Part shown: positions 8,367 to 15,874 of the stretch, one piece after another | How positions within the stretch are numbered: the first letter of the stretch is position 1 | Layout of the letters: each line of letters opens with the position of its first letter | DNA from: Pseudomonadota bacterium | Lineage (GTDB): Bacteria; Pseudomonadota; Gammaproteobacteria; Steroidobacterales; Steroidobacteraceae | NCBI GenBank assembly: GCA_021805275.1 | Contig: JAJZFQ010000259.1 | Location: 124,001 to 188,000 of the forward strand | DNA: 64,000 nucleotides | Reading direction: 5' to 3' | Made by a program: the position numbers and the translations under genes | Notes under the pieces: generated by a model | Database searches by the model: none | What the model saw: only the letters and a program-made list of their open reading frames with translations | Told to the model about the DNA's origin: nothing

Positions 8367-9223
8367 CGGCGCCGATGAACATCGGCGACCGGCCGCCGCC
8401 GATCAAGGGGCTGATGTTCGACGTCGACGGCACGCTGCTGTTGAGCGACCGATCGCTGGGGGCCTACCAGGTGCTGCCCGGCGCGATCGAGGCCCTCACC
8501 GCTCTGCGCGAGCGGGATTTCCCGTTCGTACTGCTCACCAACGGCAGCAACTATCCTCCGCCCGAGCAGGCGGCGAAGTTGCGCAAGTCCGGGCTGCCGA
8601 TTGTCGATGCGCAGATGATCACGCCCTCCAGCGTGGCGGCGCACTACCTGTCCCGGCGCTCCGTGCGGCGCGTCCTGGTGCTGGGCACGCGCGGCGTCGG
8701 ACATGCCCTCGAGGAGGCCGGCATCGAGACCGTGTACACCGGTGAGCGCGCCGCGACCGAGGTCGAGGCGGTCTATGTCGGTTGGCACCCCGAATGCGGC
8801 ATGAAGGACATCGAGGCCGCCGCGCAGGCCATCTGGAACGGCGCGAAGCTGTTCTCGGCCTCGGACGTTCCGTTCTTCGCCACCCGGCAGGGGCGGACGA
8901 TCGGCTACAGCTTCGCGATCGTCGGGGCGATCCGCCGCCTGACCCGAGCGCCGGTCCGGGTGATGGGCAAACCCTCTTTGCACGCGCTGCGCTTCGTCGC
9001 GCAGCGACTCGGCACGGCGATGCCGCACGTCGGCGTGGTGGGTGACGATCCGATCGTCGAGGGCGTGATGGCACGCCGGGGTGGAGCGACCGCGCTCGCG
9101 GTGACAACCGGCACGACCAGCCGGGACGAATGGTTGCGCCAACCGGAACGATCCCGCCCGCATCGCGTGCTGAGCGATCTGCGCGAAGTGCTGCGCTGCA
9201 TCGGCGCGGAGCCCCGGGCATGA
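8363..9223 (+). CDS. HAD-IIA (NagD-like) phosphatase, likely aryl-phosphate phosphatase (AcvF-type)
   Basis: A 286-aa HAD-superfamily hydrolase. Motif I is MFDVDGTLLLS near residue 17, motif II LLTNGSNYPP, the motif III region MGKPSLHALRF, and motif IV VGDDPIVEGV. This is the NagD / 4-nitrophenylphosphatase group. Its GTG start overlaps the carboxyltransferase stop (GTGA); an in-frame ATG at 8375 is an alternative. In the acetovanillone systems a dedicated phosphatase removes the phosphate placed by the kinase, and a HAD phosphatase in this position fits that role. The substrate is inferred from context. Confidence 0.82.
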   Translation: MTAPMNIGDRPPPIKGLMFDVDGTLLLSDRSLGAYQVLPGAIEALTALRERDFPFVLLTNGSNYPPPEQAAKLRKSGLPIVDAQMITPSSVAAHYLSRRSVRRVLVLGTRGVGHALEEAGIETVYTGERAATEVEAVYVGWHPECGMKDIEAAAQAIWNGAKLFSASDVPFFATRQGRTIGYSFAIVGAIRRLTRAPVRVMGKPSLHALRFVAQRLGTAMPHVGVVGDDPIVEGVMARRGGATALAVTTGTTSRDEWLRQPERSRPHRVLSDLREVLRCIGAEPRA

Positions 9224-9924
9224 GGCGCTCGATCCGCTCCGTCGTGCTCGTGCACGGTGCATGGCATGGCAGCTGGTGCTGGGCGCGCGTGGCTCCGCTG
9301 CTCGAGCAGAGCGGGTTCCTCGTACGCGCCGTCGACCTGCCGAGCACCGGGATCGATCCGCCGCCGGGAGCGGATCTCTCCGGGGACGCCGAGGCCGTGC
9401 GTGCAGCGATCGACGCGCTGCCCGGGGAGGTGCTGGTGTGCGGCCATTCCTACGGCGGCATGGTCATCTCGCATCCGGCGGTCGGCGCGCACCCGCGCGT
9501 AGCGCAGCTGGCGTATCTGTGCGCCTTCGTTCCCGAGCGAGGGCAGTCATTGTTTGCGATGGGCGAGGGAAAGCCCGCCCCATGGATCGACGTGGATGAG
9601 CAGGGCATGAGTCTGCCGGATCTGGCGCAGGCGGCGGCACTGTTCTTCGGCGACTGCGATGCGAACACTCAGCAGTGGGCGGTCGGCAGGCTGCGCCCTC
9701 AGCCAACGGCCCCGTTCGCCGAGCCCATCGAGGACCCCGCATGGCGGCACATCCGCTCGACGTACATCGTCTGTACGCTGGACCGCGTGATGCCGCTCGA
9801 GCTGCAGCGCGGGCTGTTCGCGCCCCGGACCAGCCGGGCGATCGAGCTCGAGGCCAGTCACTCGCCGTTCCTCTCCCGTCCGGGCCAGCTGGCGCAGGAA
9901 CTCGCTGCACTCGGGGCGGCCTGA
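9220..9924 (+). CDS. Alpha/beta hydrolase (salicylate-esterase/hydroxynitrile-lyase-like)
   Basis: This 234-aa serine hydrolase has an HGAWHGSWCW oxyanion-hole segment near residue 13 and a GHSYGG nucleophile elbow around residue 75. The region just before its C-terminus (ASHSPFLSRP) carries the catalytic histidine. The ATG at 9220 overlaps the phosphatase stop, so it is the last gene of the operon. Members of this branch act as methyl esterases or C-C lyases. Cleavage of an aroylacetate or of a thioester is conceivable here, but no sequence feature decides the substrate. Confidence 0.75.
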   Translation: MRRSIRSVVLVHGAWHGSWCWARVAPLLEQSGFLVRAVDLPSTGIDPPPGADLSGDAEAVRAAIDALPGEVLVCGHSYGGMVISHPAVGAHPRVAQLAYLCAFVPERGQSLFAMGEGKPAPWIDVDEQGMSLPDLAQAAALFFGDCDANTQQWAVGRLRPQPTAPFAEPIEDPAWRHIRSTYIVCTLDRVMPLELQRGLFAPRTSRAIELEASHSPFLSRPGQLAQELAALGAA

Positions 9925-9966
9925 TCCGAAGCGGTCCGGCTCCTCCGGCATCCGGTGGGTGCAGGC

Positions 9967-10581
9967 TCAGGGCGTCGCGAACACCCAGAAGCGCGCGCCC
10001 ATTCGCGCCTCGAGCTTCGCCAGCTGCTCGCGATGGATCTGGCGCACCCGCGCAGGCGTGATCGCCTCCTCGGGGGCAATCTCCTCGATCCGCAGACTCG
10101 TCTTGTCCTCGTACAGATGTTCGCCGGCGAGCCGCGCCCGCGCATCATAGGGCCAGATGAACGCCTGTCGGCTCGAGACGTGATAGAGCCTGTCAGTGCG
10201 TTCGAGCGCGTACCCGAGGGCCGCGAGGTCGGCGCCGCGGGCGAGCTGGTGAAAGGTGATCTCATCGCAAATGCCCCAGTCGGCCACGGCGAGGCGGTCA
10301 TCCGAATGCCACAACACCGTCTCGCCGACGCTGCGGTAGAAGGACAGCACCGCCGGTTTGCCCTCGATGACCGCCGGGTTGGCGCCCCAGGACACCCGGT
10401 ACAGCGGCTGCTCCACCATCATGTCCGGCGCCACGATCCGCTCGTACTCCCCGGCACCCTCCAGGTGCACGTGTCGCCAGAAGTTGAGCAGGATCGCCCG
10501 GTGCAGAGCGTCGGTGGTGCGCTCCAGGAGCGCGGCGGTGGGCTTCATGCAGTCGTAGACGGCCTGCTCGAATCGGTTCAT
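9967..10581 (-). CDS. SnoaL/NTF2-like protein, function unknown
   Basis: A 204-aa protein whose composition and aromatic pattern (FWRHVHLEGAGEYERIVAPD near residue 35, later AVADWGICDEITFHQL and RQAFIWPYDARARLAGEHLY) suggest an NTF2-fold domain of the SnoaL type, often isomerases, hydratases or accessory proteins. The start is ATG 10581; upstream in-frame codons look non-coding. It is transcribed toward the acetophenone operon (convergent). A 42-base motif shared with the TonB-receptor promoter lies 108 bases upstream, so it is probably part of the same regulon. The reaction is unknown. Confidence 0.6.
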   Translation of the reverse strand: MNRFEQAVYDCMKPTAALLERTTDALHRAILLNFWRHVHLEGAGEYERIVAPDMMVEQPLYRVSWGANPAVIEGKPAVLSFYRSVGETVLWHSDDRLAVADWGICDEITFHQLARGADLAALGYALERTDRLYHVSSRQAFIWPYDARARLAGEHLYEDKTSLRIEEIAPEEAITPARVRQIHREQLAKLEARMGARFWVFATP

Positions 10582-10688
10582 CTCGGCCTCGCTGCGGGCG
10601 GTTTGGCGCGCGCTCGGGGTGTGCGGGCCCGAGAGCGTTGGTCGAGGGGAGCGTAGGGCGTGGTGTCCTCGGCCGCGCAAATCACAGT

Positions 10689-10730
10689 GCAACCCATTCG
10701 ACCGCCAGCGCAGCGGCGGCGCTGCGGGAG
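10689..10730. promoter_or_regulatory. Shared 42-bp operator-like motif, copy A
   Basis: The motif contains the core CATTCGACCG, then AGCGCA, then CTGCG. It is identical at 32 of 42 positions to a second copy at 15449-15490. It lies in the gap between the SnoaL-like gene start and the AraC gene end, in the same orientation relative to its downstream minus-strand gene as copy B. A binding site for the adjacent AraC-family regulator is the simplest reading (inference). Confidence 0.45.
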
Positions 10731-10741
10731 CCGTGGCGCGG

Positions 10742-11704
10742 TTACGCTGGAGCGTCGAGGGCCGCCCGCCGGAACGCGAGCGGAGCGATGCCGAACTGTC
10801 GTCGGAAGCGGCGCGCGAAATGGCTGGGGTCCGTGAAGCCGCAGCGGGCGGCCACTTCGATCACCGGGACGTCCTGCAACTGCGGGTCCGCCAGCAGATC
10901 CCGTGCCCGCAGCAGCCGGGCCTGCATCAGCTGCTCAATGAACGAGGTGCCGCTCGCGGCGAACGCGTAGTGCAGCGTGCGGACCGAGATGCGATGCTCG
11001 GCGGCGACCGAGGCCGGGCACAGGCCGGGGTCGGACAGGCTGTTGCGTAACGTGCGCACCAGCCGCTCGCGCAGATGCTGATCGCCGACGGCATCGTGCG
11101 CTTGGGGTCCCAATGCCAGCTTCAGCAGCGCCGCGACGTGCACCGCGACTTCCTCCGGCGGCAGGGCGAGATCCTCGCAGGAGTCGACGTCGAGGCTCGC
11201 CATCGCCGCGCACAGCGCGCCGCTCCATCCCTGAGTGATGAAGCGGGCGGGGGTCAGATGCTCCGGCGAGCGCACCCAGCGCCTCAACCACTCGTCCGGA
11301 AGCTGCAGCACGCACGAGCGGGTCGCCTCCGGGCACTCGACCTCGTAGGGCTGGGCGCCATCGAGCAGAACGCACTCCCCGGGATGCAGCGGCGTGATGC
11401 GCCCGGCCTGGCGGACCTGCACCCGGCCGGAACGCAACTGCATCAGCAGGAAGCCCGGATGGGCGCGCGCGATCTTGGCCGTGGTGCGCCGCACGCGCTG
11501 GATGTCGGCGCATAGCCAGCTCGCGGTCGCCGGGCCGAGTGCGCACTGATCCAGCCGCGCATGGAAGTGCTCGCGGACCGGGGAGTCGATATCGAGCTCG
11601 AGGAAGCGGTCGCAGACCGTGTCGACCCAATAGGAGAACGCCTGGTTCGCGACCTCATCGGTCGACCAATGACGCGCCGGGACGGGTTGCAGGGGATTGC
11701 CCAT
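10742..11704 (-). CDS. AraC-family transcriptional regulator
   Basis: A 320-aa regulator with an N-terminal cupin-like sensing domain of the AraC_binding_2 type (LHPGECVLLDGAQPYEVECP around residues 105-125) and a C-terminal double HTH (ISVRTLHYAFAASGTSFIEQ, then VAARCGFTDPSHFARRFRRQFG). The start is ATG 11704. It sits downstream of the dioxygenase-like cupin gene and TonB receptor on the same strand. By position and by the shared promoter motif it is the likely activator of the aryl-ketone genes. Related regulators control aromatic catabolism operons, but its inducer is not deducible. Confidence 0.85.
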   Translation of the reverse strand: MGNPLQPVPARHWSTDEVANQAFSYWVDTVCDRFLELDIDSPVREHFHARLDQCALGPATASWLCADIQRVRRTTAKIARAHPGFLLMQLRSGRVQVRQAGRITPLHPGECVLLDGAQPYEVECPEATRSCVLQLPDEWLRRWVRSPEHLTPARFITQGWSGALCAAMASLDVDSCEDLALPPEEVAVHVAALLKLALGPQAHDAVGDQHLRERLVRTLRNSLSDPGLCPASVAAEHRISVRTLHYAFAASGTSFIEQLMQARLLRARDLLADPQLQDVPVIEVAARCGFTDPSHFARRFRRQFGIAPLAFRRAALDAPA

Positions 11705-11969
11705 GGCGGGTTGAGTCAGGCGTGTGGCCTGATTCCATGCTGCCTCGCCGGTGCGCGCAGCGCAATGGTCGAGCGCTGAGGGGGTGCGGGCTCGGGGCCG
11801 AGTGTCCGCAGTCTCGAGGGGACGCCAGTCACGGTGGAGCTTACGGTCTTCCGGTGCCCGTCAGAAGCGGATGCCCCGTGGGGGTGGGCCGCGCGAGCCC
11901 CGGCGATCCGCTGCGGGTCGCCGGGGCGCACGGGCCGCCCCGCATCGCACTCAGGCGGCAACGGTCCGC

Positions 11970-12518
11970 TCAGATATACAGCTGCTTGTTGAGCGGGATG
12001 CCGTGCTCCCTGCAGTACGTTTCGTAGTGATTGATGAACCACCAGACATCGAGCGTCTGCGCGAACGCGCCCTGTTCGTCATAGAACTCGACCGGCCCCT
12101 GCAGCCAACCGAAGAGCTTCACGCCCTGGGGATGGTCGGTGACCAGGGTATGGCACAGCCCGGGCGTCTCGTAGATGAAATCGCCCGGGCCGGCGACCCA
12201 GTCGTACTCGAGGTAGCGGACGCTGCCTTCCAGGCACACCATGACGACGGTCCCGCGGTGCTTGTGCGTGCCGATCACGCCCTTTGACTTCACCCACAGC
12301 ACGTTGCTGAACACGTTGTGGCGGGGGTCGAAGGCAAGATGGCGGATCGCCGCATTGTCGCCGAAGGGGACCCACGGACTCTCCCGCTCCGTTGGACCGA
12401 CGAACGTGCCCGGCATGCCGTGCCGGGCGATCACATCCTTGTGAATCTCCGGCACGTCCACGATCCGGTAGGCCGTGGAGGGTGGGGCGGTGAGCGGGCT
12501 CTGGGGCATGCTGGACAT
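11970..12518 (-). CDS. 2,4'-dihydroxyacetophenone dioxygenase-like cupin
   Basis: This 182-aa single-domain cupin matches the DAD family in length and motifs. GTHKHRGT supplies His85 and His87, and LCHTLVTDH supplies His123 as the third Fe ligand. DAD cleaves the C-C bond of 2,4'-dihydroxyacetophenone with O2, giving 4-hydroxybenzoate and formate. The 3-methoxy analogue, alpha-hydroxyacetovanillone, would give vanillate, which the LigM-type enzymes here could take onward. The start is ATG 12518, with GAAAGGAAGG upstream. It follows the TonB receptor by 20 bases, so the two are probably one transcript. The exact substrate remains inferred. Confidence 0.75.
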   Translation of the reverse strand: MSSMPQSPLTAPPSTAYRIVDVPEIHKDVIARHGMPGTFVGPTERESPWVPFGDNAAIRHLAFDPRHNVFSNVLWVKSKGVIGTHKHRGTVVMVCLEGSVRYLEYDWVAGPGDFIYETPGLCHTLVTDHPQGVKLFGWLQGPVEFYDEQGAFAQTLDVWWFINHYETYCREHGIPLNKQLYI

Positions 12519-12538
12519 CGTGCGGGCCTTCCTTTCGA

Positions 12539-15271
12539 TCAATGACCCATCTGCACGCGGATCGTCGCATACCACTCGCGGGGCGCATTGACGTAGCCGT
12601 CGATGAAACCGGCGCCGTAATTCGACTGGCCCGTCGTGATGAAGCGGTCGTTGGTCAGATTGGTGCCGCCCACCGCGAACTCGTACATCCCGTTAGGCGA
12701 GGTGTAGTGCACCGAGGCGTCCACCATGTGGGTCACCGGGCGGCGCATCTGCGGCGTGTTCAGACTGTCGTTGTACATGCTCCCGGTATAGGTGTAGACG
12801 GGCACGAAGCTGACCGTTGCCCCGCTCGGCAGCGCCAGGGTGTAGACCGGGTCGAGTACCGCCTTCCATTGCGGCGTATCCGGGAGCTTGGCGCTGAGCG
12901 CCGAGACACCCGCCCAGGTGAACGTGCAGCCGGCGGCCGCACCGCCCGGGCAGTACGTGTTGCCCTGGGCGTCGGCATATTCCGGAATGGGCGCGTCGGG
13001 GTTCACGTAGGTGTAGTAGGCGTCGATGTACGAGACCGATCCGTTCAACTCCAGGCCGGTGTGCCCGACGAGCGACTCGAATGACAGCTCTGCACCCTTG
13101 ATGTTGGCGTTGCCGGCGTTTTGCAGCACCGGCGAGATGCCCCGCTGGACGTTCAGCTGGATGCCGTCGAAGTTGGTGAAGAACACGTCCGCATCGAGCA
13201 TCAGGTGATGGTTCAGAAGATCGGACTTGACGCCGGCATCCCAGGCCTTGGAGTACTCCGGGCCGAAACGCGCCTGCTTTGGGTTGGTGATCAGCGAGGA
13301 CAGACGCGTCGTCCAACCGCCCGCCATGAAGCCTTTGCTCCAGGTCACGTACGCCATGATGTGCGGGTTGAAGTGATACTGGATGCTCGCCGTGGGATCG
13401 AAGATGTGCCACGACTGGCTATCCGGCGTGCCCGGGAAGTAGCGGAAGTACGGAGCGCCGGCCGGCGCCGCGTTCGGGATGATGTCCGTGAACGGCGGGG
13501 CGCCGTTGCAGGAGTTCAACCAGCAGTATGAACCGAACGGGAAGGAGTTCAGATCGCCCTGCCCCCCGATGAACGAGGTCTGAGCATCGGTGTAACGGCC
13601 GCCGACGATGAATCCCCACTTGTTGCTCAACCGGTAGTCGAGATGGAAGTACGCGGCGTAGTCGGTGTTCTTGACGTCGTTGGCCGCGCCGTCATAGACC
13701 TGCAGGATGTTCTCGAACGGCACGAAATCGTGCACGTAGCCGGACTCGCGGAAGTAGTAAAGGCCGGTCACCCAGTTCAGCTTGTGGTGCAGGGCGGACC
13801 CGAGCAGCTGGAGTTCCTCCGAGACCTGCCACTGGTGCTGCGCGTCGCTCACCGAGAACAGGTCGGCCGGAGTGCCGTCGAGGTTCGTGCCGATGTTCCA
13901 CGAGGTCTGCCGGTAGGCGCTGATCGACTTCAGCGTCAGATCATTGTTGATCCGGTACTGTCCGGTGAGCGACAGGCCGAAAATGTCGCTACGCGCGTAA
14001 TTCGGAGCGTTCGCGTAGGTCGTGTCGTAGCTGCCGGTCTGGGAGGCGGCATTGGTGATGTAGATCTGCGGGTTGTTCGTGCCCAGGTAGGCGCTGCCCG
14101 GATGGTTGTTGATGTTGTATGGTCCGGGCGGCCCGCCGACATAGCCGGCCCCGAGCGGCGGCGGGGCGCCGATCGACAGACCCGGGACGTGAGCGAGCGG
14201 CTGGGCGCAGACGCTCGCGAACAGGGCGTTCGCCGGCACGAAGGTCGGCGGTCCGCCGGCGGCCTGGATCGCACCCGGCAGCGTCGCGGCGCTGTTGCTG
14301 ATGCACAGGTTGTGCAGCGTGGAGAACGTCGCTCCCGCGATGCTGTTGGAGAAGGTGCCGAGGACGACGTTCGGCAGGGCGGTCTGATCTTCGTGCGTCC
14401 AGTCACCCTCCAGCGTCATCTTGAGCCGGTCCGACGCGAGCCAGAGCAGCTTCGCGCGCATCGCCGTCACGCCCGTTCCGCCGTACGTGTTCGACGAGCC
14501 GTAACCGGGCTCCGGGAACGAACTCAGCGGAGTGACGGTGAATGGACTCTGGCCGTACGGGGAGCTGGACGGATACGGTATGACGCGCTGATAGCCGTCC
14601 TGGTTCTGCGAGGAGAACGTGACGCTCGAGAGCAGCTTGTGCTTGATCAGCGGGATGTCGGCGCTGAAGGCGACGTCGCGGCGGTTGAAACTGCCGCCTG
14701 TGGCCTCGGCGACGAAATAGGGTGTCTCGCCCGGATCGCGGGTAGTAATGTTGATCGCGCCCCCGATCGTGTTCGCGCCGAACAGGGTGCCCTGGGGGCC
14801 TTTGAGGATGGAGACGTTCTGCACGTCGAGCAGATTGACGTTCGCGCCGATCGTTCGGGCGTAATAGACACCGTCCACGTAGACGCCAACCGCGGGGTTG
14901 ATGTTGAAAGCGAAGTCAGCCTGGCCAATGCCGCGGATCGAGGCGGAGAGCACCGAGCTGTCGCCCGAAAACGGTGCGCCGCTGGTCAGCGTGACGCCCG
15001 GGGTGAGATCGCCGAGCTGGGCGAGGCTCGTGATGTTCTGCTGCCGAAGGGTTTGCGGCGTGAAGGCGGTGATCGCGATCGGAACGTTCTGGATGTTCTG
15101 CCGCCGGTACTGAGCGGTGACCACGATTTCCTTCAATTTGAAGGCGGCGTGCGATGGCTCGGTTTGTTGCTGCTGCGCAACGGCCGTCGCGCACACGAGT
15201 GAAAGACCGAGCCCGCAGGCAGCCAGCTGCGGGATGGTGATGCCGCCTCGCGGCAAGAGCCTCGAATTCAT
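12539..15271 (-). CDS. TonB-dependent outer-membrane receptor
   Basis: A 910-aa receptor. A signal peptide (about residues 1-33, ending near VAQ) is followed by a TonB-box/plug start (LKEIVVTAQYRRQNIQNVPI), plug motifs (VGVYVDGVYYARTIGANVNL and LKGPQGTLFGANTIGGAIN) and a long beta-barrel region. The start is ATG 15271, with GGAGGGG upstream. The open frame continues to 16624, but that part is antisense to the ligase gene and has no signal sequence. This is the sphingomonad/gammaproteobacterial type often placed beside aromatic catabolic genes. Uptake of a lignin-derived aryl ketone or oligomer is inferred from its pairing with the dioxygenase cupin. Confidence 0.93.
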   Translation of the reverse strand: MNSRLLPRGGITIPQLAACGLGLSLVCATAVAQQQQTEPSHAAFKLKEIVVTAQYRRQNIQNVPIAITAFTPQTLRQQNITSLAQLGDLTPGVTLTSGAPFSGDSSVLSASIRGIGQADFAFNINPAVGVYVDGVYYARTIGANVNLLDVQNVSILKGPQGTLFGANTIGGAINITTRDPGETPYFVAEATGGSFNRRDVAFSADIPLIKHKLLSSVTFSSQNQDGYQRVIPYPSSSPYGQSPFTVTPLSSFPEPGYGSSNTYGGTGVTAMRAKLLWLASDRLKMTLEGDWTHEDQTALPNVVLGTFSNSIAGATFSTLHNLCISNSAATLPGAIQAAGGPPTFVPANALFASVCAQPLAHVPGLSIGAPPPLGAGYVGGPPGPYNINNHPGSAYLGTNNPQIYITNAASQTGSYDTTYANAPNYARSDIFGLSLTGQYRINNDLTLKSISAYRQTSWNIGTNLDGTPADLFSVSDAQHQWQVSEELQLLGSALHHKLNWVTGLYYFRESGYVHDFVPFENILQVYDGAANDVKNTDYAAYFHLDYRLSNKWGFIVGGRYTDAQTSFIGGQGDLNSFPFGSYCWLNSCNGAPPFTDIIPNAAPAGAPYFRYFPGTPDSQSWHIFDPTASIQYHFNPHIMAYVTWSKGFMAGGWTTRLSSLITNPKQARFGPEYSKAWDAGVKSDLLNHHLMLDADVFFTNFDGIQLNVQRGISPVLQNAGNANIKGAELSFESLVGHTGLELNGSVSYIDAYYTYVNPDAPIPEYADAQGNTYCPGGAAAGCTFTWAGVSALSAKLPDTPQWKAVLDPVYTLALPSGATVSFVPVYTYTGSMYNDSLNTPQMRRPVTHMVDASVHYTSPNGMYEFAVGGTNLTNDRFITTGQSNYGAGFIDGYVNAPREWYATIRVQMGH

Positions 15272-15874
15272 GATACGTAACCCCCTCCGAGAAGCGCGAG
15301 GCCTAGTCGCGCGGCTTTGTTCGAGCGGCCACCCGCAGGCTGGATCGGATAGCGGAGCACCTGAAACGGTGTTGCATAAGGCAATCCCATTTCGGTCAAT
15401 CGGCCCCAAGCGTAGTGCTGTCGCCACGGATCGCGCGCGCCCCACAGCGCAACACATTCGACCGATAGCGCACAACCGGCACTGCGAGACCTGCCGGCGG
15501 GCCGGACGGGGCGGGTTGGCTCCCAACGAGATGTGCCAGAGTGGCGAGGCGCCCGGCACCCCCGCCGGGCGCCACAGAGCGCCTGACGGCAGCGTTGCGC
15601 TGTGGGTCCATAAGTCTTGCACTCTGATCCGCGCGACCGCGCGAGCGGGCGCGCTAGGCTCGAACGCACGTCGGGTGAAGCCGGTTTCACTCACGAATGC
15701 GCCATCAGTGCGGGGCAGCCGATCGGCACCGGGGGAGCGCCGGGGGCCTGTTGCGGGCCGTTGCGGCGGCGGGGCGCCACTTTGCGTATACGGACGGGAT
15801 TGCGGCTTCACGCGCGGGGGGCGCGTGGGTCGGTGTGGTCGGGCCGGGCGCGGGTCTGAAGAGGTCAACGAGTG
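15272..15874. promoter_or_regulatory. Intergenic region between divergent TonB receptor and CoA ligase
   Basis: About 600 bases separate the two divergent starts, and no convincing gene is seen. The region holds operator-like motif copy B (15449-15490) and a short inverted repeat, TTGC-ATAAG-GCAA, near 15370. Several frames are open across it on both strands, but the peptides are Arg/Gly-rich shadows without family features. It probably carries the promoters of both flanking genes. Confidence 0.5.
15449..15490. promoter_or_regulatory. Shared 42-bp operator-like motif, copy B
   Basis: This is the second copy of the motif at 10689-10730, with the core CATTCGACCG, AGCGCA and CTGCG in identical spacing and 32 of 42 positions identical. 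It lies 178 bases upstream of the TonB-receptor start, in the same relative orientation as copy A to its gene. An AraC-family operator is proposed. Confidence 0.45.
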
